Assembly (NCBI GenBank): GCA_015058575.1
Contig: SVBZ01000035.1
Span: 1 to 33,543 of the forward strand
Direction: 5' to 3'
Source: Pseudoselenomonas ruminantium
GTDB lineage: Bacteria; Bacillota; Negativicutes; Selenomonadales; Selenomonadaceae
Length of the DNA stretch: 33,543 nt
Part shown: positions 1 through 7,173 of the stretch, piece after piece
Layout of the letters: each line of letters starts with the position of its first letter
How positions within the stretch are numbered: the first letter of the stretch is position 1
Notes under the pieces: generated by a model
Told to the model about the DNA's origin: nothing
The model's database searches: none
The model's input: only the letters and a program-made list of their open reading frames with translations
Translations under genes and position numbers: made by a program

Positions 1-106
1 TGGCTATGTGGTTCCACCTGTTCCCATACCGAACACAGTAGTTAAGCACATATACGCCGAAAGTACTTGTCTGGAGACGGACTGGGAGGATAGGGAGTTG
101 CCAGTT
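1..106 (+). rRNA. rrf: 5S ribosomal RNA, 5' end cut off by the window edge
   Basis: The first ~106 bases match the bacterial 5S rRNA core: the loop B/C segment with CCATACCGAACACAG, the GTTAAGC helix III strand, and a 3' part ending in GGAGTTGCCAG, which would pair with the missing 5' strand. Only the first few bases of the gene lie outside the window. A rho-independent terminator follows at once, so this is probably the last gene of an rRNA operon that lies to the left. Confidence 0.93.
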
Positions 107-113
107 AAGCAAA

Positions 114-143
114 AGACATTCACGTTGTGGATGTCTTTTTTTT
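114..143 (+). terminator. Rho-independent terminator of the rRNA operon
   Basis: AGACATTC and GGATGTCT form an 8-bp stem (one G-U pair) around a 7-base loop, followed by a run of T. It lies 8 bases after the 5S 3' end. Confidence 0.85.
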
Positions 144-235
144 GTATTGCAGGCAGAAGGGATTTTTTATTCCTTGTGGAATATGTTTAGCGTGGGAGTG
201 CATTCCAATTTTCTCTCCAGGAAAGGAGTATATCT

Positions 236-667
236 ATGGTAGAAGAATTCAAGAAGTTTATCATGCGTGGCAATGTGCTTGACATGGCTGTCGGTATTAT
301 CATCGGTGCTGCCTTTGGCAAGATTGTCACGTCCTTTGTCAACGATGTGCTGATGCCGCCGATTGGTCTCATTTTGGGGCAAGTGGATTTCTCCAATCTG
401 TTTATCAATCTGTCGGGCACGCCAGCGGCAACATTGGCTGAAGCGAAGGCGGCCGGTCTGCCGGTCATCGCTTATGGTTCTTTCCTCAATGCAGTTATCG
501 ATTTTCTGATTGTGGCTTTTGCTATCTTTATGCTGATCAAGCAGGTAAACCGTATCCTGCCGAAAAAGGAAGAAGAGCCTGCCAAGGAACCGCGTCTCTG
601 CCCTTACTGCAAGACGGAGATTCCTGACGAGGCCACAAAATGTCCGCATTGCACATCCGAGCTTTGA
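236..667 (+). CDS. mscL: Large-conductance mechanosensitive channel MscL with C-terminal zinc ribbon
   Basis: MscL is a homopentameric inner-membrane channel that opens under membrane tension to release solutes during osmotic downshock. The N-terminal amphipathic helix and TM1 are typical ([16 protein letters not shown] at 5-20, then [11 protein letters not shown]). TM2 lies at about 82-104. The protein is 143 residues, near the family length. In place of the usual charged C-terminal helix it ends in a four-cysteine knuckle, CPYC at 122-125 and CPHC at 136-139, which looks like a zinc ribbon. The start ATG follows AGGAAAGGAG by about 8 bases. It is a single-gene unit between the rRNA terminator and the non-coding DnaA-box region. 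The channel identity is clear; the role of the ribbon is unknown. Confidence 0.96.
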   Translation: MVEEFKKFIMRGNVLDMAVGIIIGAAFGKIVTSFVNDVLMPPIGLILGQVDFSNLFINLSGTPAATLAEAKAAGLPVIAYGSFLNAVIDFLIVAFAIFMLIKQVNRILPKKEEEPAKEPRLCPYCKTEIPDEATKCPHCTSEL

Positions 668-682
668 GATACACCTTGGCAG

Positions 683-812
683 TTATCCACAAATGCGCGG
701 AGATTCGTATGCTGTTTTTGTGCATAGATACAGTCTAGTGACGATTTTCAGCAAAGTTATCCACAATATACACAGGGACTTAGCCACACAATGTGGATAA
801 GTCCCTGTGTAT
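683..812. repeat. DnaA-box cluster with a long near-perfect palindrome
   Basis: Three exact TTATCCACA-type DnaA boxes occur in 118 bp: 683-691 (+), 757-765 (+) and 792-800 (-, read as TGTGGATAA). A one-mismatch box, TTAGCCACA, lies at 780-788 (+). The last two boxes face each other with only CAA between them. They sit inside an inverted repeat whose outer arms (768-782 and 798-812) are perfect over 15 bp. The inner CCACA/TGTGG continues the stem after one G-A mismatch. No T-run follows on the plus strand, so this is a poor terminator. The rest of the 668-1068 gap holds no credible gene, only this element and the hairpin at 971. Confidence 0.8.
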
Positions 813-970
813 TTGCTATTTGCGTATAGATGTGTTAGCATAGAGCTTGTGGCAGAAGATGACATCACTCTGGTGAGTTATACTTTTTCCCAGGCAATTC
901 ATTTACGTATCATTGAGGTACTGCTTAGATCCATAGGACTAAGACAGGAAAGGATATCCGTGTATTCGTG

Positions 971-1002
971 CGCCTTTCAGGTCTGGCCTGAAGGGCGTTT
1001 TT
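971..1002 (+). terminator. Terminator-like hairpin upstream of panC (possible attenuator)
   Basis: CGCCTTTCAGG and CCTGAAGGGCG form an 11-bp stem (one G-U) with a 5-base loop, followed by TTTTT. It ends 67 bases before the panC start and about 300 bases after mscL. A smaller hairpin (CTTAG/CTAAG) lies about 30 bases upstream. It may end an upstream transcript or attenuate panCD. No known riboswitch class was recognised. Confidence 0.6.
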
Positions 1003-1068
1003 GGGTTGCTGGGCCAGTTGCTTCTTTTGCCTCGGAATCTACAGTGCTAGGAAGAGAGGTAACATGAG

Positions 1069-1926
1069 ATGAAAATTTTACGGACGGTTAAAGAGATCCA
1101 AGCCTATGCGAAGGCGATGAAGGCGGCAGGCAAGACCATCGGGCTTGTGCCGACCATGGGGGCTTTGCATGAGGGGCATTTGACACTTATGCGGGCAGCG
1201 CGGGAAAAATGCGATATCGTCATTGCGTCGGTATTTGTCAATCCGACACAGTTTGGTCCCAATGAGGATTATGCTGCGTATCCGCGTCGTTTTGAGGCGG
1301 ACTGTGAGAAGCTGGCGACGGTGCCGGTTGATGCGGTATTCCATCCAGAGCCGGCAGAAATGTATCCTGAGGGGTATTGTACGTATGTCAATGTGGAGGG
1401 CGATATCACCAAGAAGCTTTGCGGGGCACAGCGGCCAGGGCATTTCCGCGGCGTAGCGACAGTCGTCACGAAACTTATGAATCTTTCACGGGCTGATGAG
1501 GCATTCTTTGGTCAGAAGGATGCCCAGCAGGTTGTCGTCATCCGCCGTTTTGTCGAGGATCTCAATATCAATGTCCATATCCATATGGTGCCAATCGTGC
1601 GCGAGGAAAGCGGCCTGGCGCGCAGCTCGCGCAATCAGTACCTTTCGCCAAAGGAAAAAGAAGCTGCGCTGATTCTTTCGCGCAGCCTGCAGCAGGCCAA
1701 GGAGGCGTACTCGTTTGGCGAGCGTGAGCCGGAGAAAATCAAGCAGGTAGTGATCGATACGCTTGCCACGGAGCCGTTGGCCGCCATTGATTACGTCGAT
1801 ATCTATTCGTTCCCCGCCTTGCAGCCAATTGCAACGGTCGATGGGCAGGCCTTGCTGGCGATTGCGGTACGCATCGGGACAACGCGGCTGATCGATAATG
1901 TAATCCTGGGCAAGGAGGGCGAATAA
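1069..1926 (+). CDS. panC: Pantothenate synthetase (pantoate--beta-alanine ligase)
   Basis: This cytoplasmic enzyme joins pantoate to beta-alanine with ATP to give pantothenate, the vitamin precursor of coenzyme A. The 285-residue protein has the family signatures in order: [10 protein letters not shown] at 28-37 (nucleotide site), [18 protein letters not shown] around 56-73, QRPGHFRGV at 121-129, FFGQKDAQQ at 146-154, and [13 protein letters not shown] at 181-193 (the pantoate/ATP-binding serines and arginines). The start ATG follows AAGAGAGGTAAC. The stop is one base before the panD ATG, so panC and panD form an operon in which PanD supplies beta-alanine. panB, for pantoate, is not in this window. 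Confidence 0.98.
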   Translation: MKILRTVKEIQAYAKAMKAAGKTIGLVPTMGALHEGHLTLMRAAREKCDIVIASVFVNPTQFGPNEDYAAYPRRFEADCEKLATVPVDAVFHPEPAEMYPEGYCTYVNVEGDITKKLCGAQRPGHFRGVATVVTKLMNLSRADEAFFGQKDAQQVVVIRRFVEDLNINVHIHMVPIVREESGLARSSRNQYLSPKEKEAALILSRSLQQAKEAYSFGEREPEKIKQVVIDTLATEPLAAIDYVDIYSFPALQPIATVDGQALLAIAVRIGTTRLIDNVILGKEGE

Positions 1927-1927
1927 T

Positions 1928-2311
1928 ATGATGCTCAATTTGCTCAAAGGTAAGATACATTGTGCGACGGTGACGGAGGCCAATCTTCAGTATATGGGCA
2001 GCATCACGATTGATGAAGAGCTTATGGAGAAGGCGGGCATCTTGCCGAATGAACGCGTGCAGGTGGTCGACAACAACAATGGTGCGCGCCTGGAGACCTA
2101 TACGATTCCAGGGCCGCGGGGCTCGGGTGTCATTTGCCTCAATGGTGCGGCTGCCCGCTGCGCTCAGGTTGGCGATGTCGTCATCATCATGGCTTATGCG
2201 TTCTTTGCGGAAGAAGAAGCGCGTACTTGGAAACCAAAGGTCGTTATGGTCGATGCTGAAAATAAAATAAAAGAAGTCCGGCAGGTGGAGTACCACGGCC
2301 AGACTTCATAA
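1928..2311 (+). CDS. panD: Aspartate 1-decarboxylase proenzyme
   Basis: PanD decarboxylates L-aspartate to beta-alanine using a pyruvoyl group made by self-cleavage. The 127-residue protein shows the cleavage site YMGSITID, with Gly24-Ser25 as the processed bond, and the conserved tail through NGAAAR and [10 protein letters not shown]. Two adjacent ATGs (1928 and 1931) follow AAGGAGGG; either could be used. The gene directly follows panC. Its terminator lies inside the 3' end of the opposing MATE gene (2361-2390), so the two units converge and overlap at transcript level. Confidence 0.97.
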   Translation: MMLNLLKGKIHCATVTEANLQYMGSITIDEELMEKAGILPNERVQVVDNNNGARLETYTIPGPRGSGVICLNGAAARCAQVGDVVIIMAYAFFAEEEARTWKPKVVMVDAENKIKEVRQVEYHGQTS

Positions 2312-2323
2312 GCGAGCGGAAAA

Positions 2324-3724
2324 TCAATTTTCGGTTTGCACCATGCCAGCGGCATGCCGGGCCTTCCCCTTGGGGGAAGGCTCTTTTGTTTGCTGCAGGG
2401 TTTTGCTTGTCTTATGCAGGCAGAAGATGGTTAGCAGCAGTGCGGCGGTATCAGCCGCCGGCACGGCAAGCCATACGCCAGCAAGGCCGAGCTTCTGGGG
2501 CAGGAGCAGCAGGAAAAGTACAATGCCGGCGAGATTGCGGACGAAGGAGAGCAGGGCAGATGTCTTGCCGTCGGACAGGGCAGTGAAGAAACCTGAGGCA
2601 AAGATATTGAAACCGACGAGCAGGAAGCTGAGTGAGAACAGCAGCAGGCCGGAGAGCGTGAGGGTAAAGACGTGACCGCCAGCAGGCAGGAACAGGGTGA
2701 TGAGCGGTGCGGCGAGCAGACGGGCAGCGGTAAAGGCCAGCAGGCTGAAGCCGGCAATGACGCCCAGGCTGAGTTTCAGCAGGCGGGCAAGCTCGGCGCG
2801 CTGGCCTGCTCCATAGTGGTAGGAGAAGATGGGCGCAACGCCATTGGTGAATCCCATAAGGATAGAGGTCAGCAGCATTTCGGCATAGAGGATGACGGAG
2901 ATAGCGGCCACGCCATCTTCGCCGGCCAGGCGGAACGTAATCAAGTTGAACAGCAAGGTGACAAGTCCGACGGACAGCTGGGTCACAAGCTCGGAAATAC
3001 CATTGCCGCAAGCTGTGCGCAAAACGGCAAGTTCAGCCTGGAAGGCGCAGAAGCGCAGCGTGCGGCTATAGCGGGTGAAATAGACAAGGCCGATGATGGC
3101 CGCGAGCAGGTCTGCCAGGCCTGTAGCCAGTGCCGCCCCGGCTATGCCGAGGCCGAAGTGGGCCAGAAAAACATAGTCGAGGACGGCATTGGCAAGGCCG
3201 CTGCCAATCGAAACGAGAAAGCCCTGGCTGGGGCGCCCGTCGGCGATGTAGAAAGCGTTGAAGATGACCATCAGGGCGGCGGCAGGGAAAAAGGGCAGCA
3301 AGAGGCCGAGATAGAGGCGACAGTCAGCGAAAAGCTGGGGGCTGGCTCCGAGAAGGTTAAGCAGCGGGGTAAAGAAGAGCGCGATGCCGAGGGCCAGCAG
3401 CAGGCCGGTGGCTGCCCCCGCTGCGACCAGCAGGGTGAAGCGGCGGGAGGCGGCAGCCATGCGCTTTTCGCCCAGATTCTTGGCAACGAGTGCACTGCCG
3501 CCAGTAGCCAGCATGATGGCCAGACCGAAAATCAGATTGATTGCGGGATAGACGATGTTGGAGGCTGCGAGGGCTGCTGCGCCTGCATAGCGGCCGATAA
3601 AGATGCCATCGGTTACGGTGTAGAGCGAGATGACGAGCATCATGCCGATGGAGGGGGCGGCAAAGCGCAGCAGGGAGAAAATAGTGAACCGCTGTGCCAG
3701 CGGTGTGGAGTTGCTATTTTGCAT
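2324..3724 (-). CDS. MATE-family multidrug/Na+ antiporter
   Basis: This is a 12-TM inner-membrane exporter of the MATE (MatE/NorM-DinF) superfamily, which expels cationic drugs in exchange for Na+ or H+. At 466 residues it has the family length, with two MatE repeats and the N-terminal APSIGMMLVISLYTVTDGIF followed by FIGRYAG. The ATG at 3724 is chosen because AAAGGAAAGG sits 5-8 bases upstream; the longer frame would begin at a GTG whose first codons encode that ribosome-binding site. The last ~20 residues (SPKGKARHAAG...) are encoded by a GC-rich palindrome that also terminates panCD. It is transcribed divergently from the MerR-type regulator, from a promoter of MerR architecture, so it is the likely target. 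Substrate is unknown. Confidence 0.93.
   Translation of the reverse strand: MQNSNSTPLAQRFTIFSLLRFAAPSIGMMLVISLYTVTDGIFIGRYAGAAALAASNIVYPAINLIFGLAIMLATGGSALVAKNLGEKRMAAASRRFTLLVAAGAATGLLLALGIALFFTPLLNLLGASPQLFADCRLYLGLLLPFFPAAALMVIFNAFYIADGRPSQGFLVSIGSGLANAVLDYVFLAHFGLGIAGAALATGLADLLAAIIGLVYFTRYSRTLRFCAFQAELAVLRTACGNGISELVTQLSVGLVTLLFNLITFRLAGEDGVAAISVILYAEMLLTSILMGFTNGVAPIFSYHYGAGQRAELARLLKLSLGVIAGFSLLAFTAARLLAAPLITLFLPAGGHVFTLTLSGLLLFSLSFLLVGFNIFASGFFTALSDGKTSALLSFVRNLAGIVLFLLLLPQKLGLAGVWLAVPAADTAALLLTIFCLHKTSKTLQQTKEPSPKGKARHAAGMVQTEN
2361..2390 (+). terminator. panCD terminator lying inside the MATE coding sequence
   Basis: GCCTTCCCC (2361-2369) and GGGGAAGGC (2373-2381) form a perfect 9-bp stem with a TTG loop, followed by TCTTTTGTTT on the plus strand. 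It begins 49 bases after panD and lies in the codons for the MATE C-terminal tail. A similar CCTTCCCC/GGGGAAGG core recurs at 33009. Confidence 0.7.
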
Positions 3725-3761
3725 AAATACCTTTCCTTTCACGTGTATTTCTTGTATAGTT

Positions 3762-3792
3762 ATCTTAAAGGATACAGTAACTGTAATGTCAA
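3762..3792 (-). promoter_or_regulatory. MerR-type promoter with 19-bp spacer and central dyad, driving the MATE gene
   Basis: Read on the minus strand: a consensus -35 TTGACA (3787-3792), a 19-bp spacer, and -10 TAAGAT (3762-3767). The spacer holds the perfect 13-bp palindrome TACAGTTACTGTA (3773-3785). A 19-20 bp spacer with an operator inside it is the hallmark of promoters that MerR-family activators untwist. The regulator gene itself starts 12 bases beyond the -35. Confidence 0.85.
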
Positions 3793-3804
3793 GGGGGAGT
3801 TTTC

Positions 3805-4644
3805 ATGAAGCGGCGGTTGACATTCCATACGGGAGAATTTGCGCAGATTGTCGGGGTCAACAAGCGCACGCTCCATTATTACGATGAACAGGGCATTTTC
3901 AAGCCCGATCATGTTGAGCCGAATGGGTACCGCAGTTATTCGTTCCGGCAGTTTTATCCCTTCTATCTTTTGCGGATGTTGCGGGAGATGGGGCTGGAAC
4001 TTGCAGAAATCAAGGAGTATATGGAACATCGCAGTCCCGAGCGCCTGGACTGCCTGCTGGCGGATCAGCAGGCCTGGCTCGAAGCGGAGCAGGCGAAAAT
4101 CCGGCGGCAGCTGCGTGTCGTGGAAAGCCAGCGCCGTTTGCTGCAGCTGGCACAGACTGTGGTCTGCGGCAAAGTCGAGGAGCAGGAACTGCCTGCTGCG
4201 CATCTGGTATTATCGCGCGATGTGCGGCAGGCGGCAATGCGGGAGGACTGGCCGCTGGTCGAACGCATGGCGACCGAGCATGAGCGGCAGGTTACAGAGC
4301 AGCAGATAAGCCTGGGCCTGGGCGTCGGGGCAATGGTAGCAGCCCGTGATTTTTTACAGGCTGGCAGGGAAGGAATCCTTAGCCATTTCTTTACGGTGGT
4401 CGGAAATTCCTATCGGAAGATTGCGCGTGAATACCGCTGCCTGCGCCCAGCTGGTACATATCTTGTCACTTATTTCCAGGGGGAGTATGACGATACTAGC
4501 AAGGCTTATGCGTTATTGCGCCGATATATTGCGGCGCATGGCTGTAAGGTCGGCTCGTTTTCTTATGAAGAAAGCATTCTTGAAAATATGAGTATGAACG
4601 ATCCGGGCGGTTTTATCACGCGGATCGCGGTGCAAAAAATCTAA
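3805..4644 (+). CDS. MerR-family multidrug-responsive regulator (BmrR-like)
   Basis: This is a 279-residue DNA-binding activator. The N-terminal winged helix-turn-helix has TGEFAQIVGVNKRTLHYYDE and the wing sequence NGYRSYS. A dimerising coiled coil follows at about 75-120. The C-terminal ~150 residues resemble a GyrI-like/BmrR effector domain (PAGTYLVTYFQGEY and a YEESILENM segment). BmrR-type proteins bind lipophilic cations and activate exporter genes. AAGGGGGAG precedes the ATG. The divergent MATE promoter has the matching architecture, and an MFS exporter follows 72 bases downstream. Activation of the MATE gene is inferred from promoter structure. Confidence 0.9.
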   Translation: MKRRLTFHTGEFAQIVGVNKRTLHYYDEQGIFKPDHVEPNGYRSYSFRQFYPFYLLRMLREMGLELAEIKEYMEHRSPERLDCLLADQQAWLEAEQAKIRRQLRVVESQRRLLQLAQTVVCGKVEEQELPAAHLVLSRDVRQAAMREDWPLVERMATEHERQVTEQQISLGLGVGAMVAARDFLQAGREGILSHFFTVVGNSYRKIAREYRCLRPAGTYLVTYFQGEYDDTSKAYALLRRYIAAHGCKVGSFSYEESILENMSMNDPGGFITRIAVQKI

Positions 4645-4716
4645 TGGAATTTTAAGCAGATATTTAAGCGAATTCTGTTAAAATAGCCTCATTACGCACA
4701 TGAGAAAGGAAAAAAA

Positions 4717-5901
4717 ATGCAAATGACGAATAAGATGCGCTTATGGCTGACGGTGTTTCTAGGCATCATGTCGGCGATGGCGCCGCTTTCGACCGACATG
4801 TATCTGCCGGCTTTGCCGACCGTGCAGAACGACTTGGGGATTTCAGCTTCGCTGGCCCAGCTGACATTGACGATGACCATCATCGGCATGGCAATCGGCC
4901 AGATTTTCACGGGGCCGGTAAGTGACCGCTATGGCCGCCGTGGCCCGCTGTTTATTGGCATGCTCCTGTTTGTTTTGGCGACAGCGGGCTGCGTTTGGGC
5001 GCAGGATATCCGGCTATTTCTGCTCTGCCGCTTTTTGGCTGGCTTTGCTGGAGCCAGTGGCATTGTCATTGCGCGCGCGATTGCCCGTGATGTCTGTGAA
5101 GGGGCCGAGCTTACGCGCTTCTTTGCGCTGCTGATGATGGTCAATGGCTTGGCACCTATCCTGGCGCCGGTGCTCGGCGGCCAGATTCTTTTGTTTACAA
5201 GCTGGCGTGGTGTTTTTGTGGTGCTGGTATTTATCGGTATCTTGCAGGCTTTGGCTACGCTGGTATACAAGGAGACCTTGCCGCAGGAACAGCGGCTCAA
5301 GGGACTTAGTGAATCGTTCCGCAAATACCCGCAGCTCTTGCGTGACCGGTATTTTCTCGGCCATTGCCTGTTACAGTGCTTTGTCTTCGGGGCCTTTTTT
5401 TCGTATCTGGCGGGGTCGTCGTTTGTCTTCCAGAATATCTATCAGGTATCGCCGCAGACTTTCAGCCTGATTTTCGGATTCATTGGCCTGGGCTTGATGC
5501 TGGCCGGGCTGCTGCCGGCACGCCTGGCTGGCCGGGTGCCTGATGTAAAGCTCTTAAAGGTGGGGGTATTGCTGCCGCTGGCAGGTTCGCTATTCCTGCT
5601 GGCGGGCTTCGTGCTGGATGCGCCCATTGGCTATACGGTGGCAGTACTGTTCGTCACGGTCGTGCCATTGTCGGTCATGGGCTCAGCCAGTTTTTCGCTG
5701 GCACTTTCGCGCCAGGGCAAGAATGCTGGCAGTGCCAGTGCGCTCGTGGGATTCTTCTCGATGATCCTTGGTGCCTGCATGATGCCGGTAGTTGGCATCA
5801 TGGGCGACCATACGGCCGTGCCGATGGGCATCATCATGGTAGCCGGCTATGCGCTGGGCGTACTGTGTTTCTATACGATGATTGTGCCAGCGCATAAATA
5901 A
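4717..5901 (+). CDS. Bcr/CflA-type MFS drug exporter
   Basis: A 394-residue, 12-TM H+-coupled antiporter of the DHA1 group. The Bcr/CflA N-terminal signature STDMYLPALPTVQNDLG lies at about 25-41, motif A (GPVSDRYGRRGPL) at 66-78, and an RxxxGxxGA-like motif near FLAGFAGASG. Members export bicyclomycin, chloramphenicol or sulphonamides; the substrate here cannot be read from sequence. The ATG at 4717 has AAAGGA 6 bases upstream; an ATG two codons later is also possible. It follows the MerR gene on the same strand by 72 bases and could be co-regulated. A long bidirectional terminator follows. Confidence 0.93.
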   Translation: MQMTNKMRLWLTVFLGIMSAMAPLSTDMYLPALPTVQNDLGISASLAQLTLTMTIIGMAIGQIFTGPVSDRYGRRGPLFIGMLLFVLATAGCVWAQDIRLFLLCRFLAGFAGASGIVIARAIARDVCEGAELTRFFALLMMVNGLAPILAPVLGGQILLFTSWRGVFVVLVFIGILQALATLVYKETLPQEQRLKGLSESFRKYPQLLRDRYFLGHCLLQCFVFGAFFSYLAGSSFVFQNIYQVSPQTFSLIFGFIGLGLMLAGLLPARLAGRVPDVKLLKVGVLLPLAGSLFLLAGFVLDAPIGYTVAVLFVTVVPLSVMGSASFSLALSRQGKNAGSASALVGFFSMILGACMMPVVGIMGDHTAVPMGIIMVAGYALGVLCFYTMIVPAHK

Positions 5902-5967
5902 GACAACAAAAGAAGGTGTGGGAAAATGCATAGCAAGCATTTTGACCACACCTTCTTTTTTATTGTC
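5902..5967. terminator. Long bidirectional terminator between convergent units
   Basis: AGAAGGTGTGG (5911-5921) and CCACACCTTCT (5946-5956) form a perfect 11-bp stem. Inside are AAAATGC/GCATTTT; outside are A/T runs and GACAA/TTGTC. T-runs on both strands suit termination of both the MFS gene and the minus-strand redox cassette. Confidence 0.9.
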
Positions 5968-5978
5968 AAGCAATCTTT

Positions 5979-6140
5979 TTACTTTCCGCCCTTTCGCCAT
6001 GGGCATACGCCGTCTTTGCAGCCATCATCGCTTTGCTGATAGCTGCTGCTATTGGACGCATCACTCTCTGCTGCCATAGCTGGAACAGCTGCCGCTATAA
6101 CCAGCAAAGCCAGCAGCAGGGCACAGATTTTCTGTTTCAT
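5979..6140 (-). CDS. Small secreted cysteine-containing peptide (53 aa)
   Basis: An unrecognised short gene. The ATG at 6140 has AGGAGG 7 bases upstream; an earlier ATG at 6146 is too close to that site. The product begins MKQKICALLLALLVIAAA and has a signal peptide with a probable signal-peptidase I site after AMA (AMA|AES). The mature peptide is only about 30 residues: a Ser/Gln-rich segment, then CKDGVC and a basic end, PWRKGGK. It lies 24 bases after the 4Fe-4S membrane protein gene, before the shared terminator, so it is probably the last gene of the redox cassette. The CX4C pair fits an extracytoplasmic thiol or metal role, but this is inference. Confidence 0.7.
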   Translation of the reverse strand: MKQKICALLLALLVIAAAVPAMAAESDASNSSSYQQSDDGCKDGVCPWRKGGK

Positions 6141-6164
6141 ACGCATACCTCCTTCTGTCGTACT

Positions 6165-7028
6165 TCATTGCGTATTCGTAGCAGTCTTAGCCTTGGGCGC
6201 CTTGATTCCCAGATGCAGGGCTTTTTGCGGGCAGGCCTTGACACATTGGCCGCACATAATGCACTCTGGGGAGTGAGGCTGCGCTGCCGGGTTGATGTCC
6301 ATAGGACAGACTTTGTGGCAACGGCCGCAGGCTACACAGCTTTTTTCATCCAGGTGCAGCCTGCAAATACTGACGGAATTCAGCAGGCCATAAAATGCCC
6401 CCAATGGACAAAGCATTTTGCAAAAGAAACGGCTGATAAACAGGCAGCCGATGACTACAGCCGCCAATATAACCGCTTTCAGGACAAACAAACCGCCGAC
6501 GGCTTGCCGGTACTCTGCATGCGTCAGCAGCAGTGGCACAGCTGCTTCCAGTGTACCTGCCGGGCAGATGTATTCGCAAAAGGCCGGTGCTCCCACACCA
6601 TTGAGCATGAGGAGCAGTACTGGCAATAATAGGACAAAGACTGCCAGCAGCAAGTATTTCACATAGCGCAGCGGCGGAAACAGCTGCCTTTTCGTCACGG
6701 GCACCTTGCTAAGCAAATCCTGCAACAGACCAAAGGGGCAGAGAAAGCCACAAGCCAGCCGTCCCCAGAGCACACCGAGCAGCAGCAAAAAGCCGCCGGC
6801 ATAAAAGCTGAACCCATAACCAGCCGTTCCTCCGGCTGCCTGCAGCGCGCCCAGCGGGCAGGACAAGGTGGCTGCCGGGCAGGAATAACAATTGAGCCCC
6901 GGGGCACACAGATTCTTGGCACTGCCCTTGTAGAGCCGGCCGGAAGCAAGATTCAGCAATTGCTGGTTGGTGAGTACGGCCGCCAGCAGCTGCACAAACC
7001 GGCGATTAACAGAACGGGTGATATTCAT
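6165..7028 (-). CDS. Polytopic membrane 4Fe-4S protein (NapH/YccM-like)
   Basis: A 287-residue inner-membrane iron-sulphur protein. It has several TM helices with cysteine signatures between them (FLCPFG at 96-100, CEYICPAG at 151-158, CKMLCPLGAFYG at 203-214). Two ferredoxin-type clusters lie near the C-terminus: C231/C234/C237/C241 and C256/C259/C262/C266. An N-terminal cysteine group (C41, C47, C50, C57) is an extra. Proteins of this type pass electrons across or along the membrane. It sits 4 bases after the 46-residue CXXC gene in an operon led by a TlpA-like thiol protein, so it probably supplies or accepts electrons for an extracytoplasmic thiol system. The partner is inferred. Confidence 0.88.
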   Translation of the reverse strand: MNITRSVNRRFVQLLAAVLTNQQLLNLASGRLYKGSAKNLCAPGLNCYSCPAATLSCPLGALQAAGGTAGYGFSFYAGGFLLLLGVLWGRLACGFLCPFGLLQDLLSKVPVTKRQLFPPLRYVKYLLLAVFVLLLPVLLLMLNGVGAPAFCEYICPAGTLEAAVPLLLTHAEYRQAVGGLFVLKAVILAAVVIGCLFISRFFCKMLCPLGAFYGLLNSVSICRLHLDEKSCVACGRCHKVCPMDINPAAQPHSPECIMCGQCVKACPQKALHLGIKAPKAKTATNTQ

Positions 7029-7032
7029 CGGT

Positions 7033-7173
7033 TCACCCCAATCCTATGCATTCCATACACACGCGCACAGCCTTCTGCCAAATTATATGGGCCTCACCGC
7101 GCCACAGCCCCCAGAGTATGCAGCCGACTGCCAGAGCCAATAGCAGGCTGCGGGCTTTGCCCAATCTGGTCAC
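7033..7173 (-). CDS. CD1871A-like small CXXC membrane protein (46 aa)
   Basis: A short gene with a GTG start (7173) that overlaps the TGA of the TlpA gene as GTGA; GAGGT in the TlpA 3' end is the ribosome-binding site. The product has one hydrophobic helix (SLLLALAVGCILWGLW), then a short segment ending in VCMECIGLG. From memory this matches the small CD1871A family, in which a CXXC-IG-G ending follows one TM helix. The CMEC pair lies just outside the membrane anchor. Overlap with tlpA upstream and the 4Fe-4S gene downstream makes this a tight operon. Role unknown; a membrane thiol shuttle is plausible. Confidence 0.82.
   Translation of the reverse strand: MTRLGKARSLLLALAVGCILWGLWRGEAHIIWQKAVRVCMECIGLG

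Noticed and set aside
807..1067. 86-codon open frame before panC
   Set aside because: It has no ribosome-binding site, starts in the right arm of the DnaA-box palindrome and runs through a terminator hairpin; its composition is not protein-like.
2672..3808. 378-codon plus-strand frame opposite the MATE gene
   Set aside because: It is the antisense of a clear 12-TM exporter; the Gly/Gln/Glu-rich product is what the complement of Leu/Ala/Pro-rich GC codons gives.
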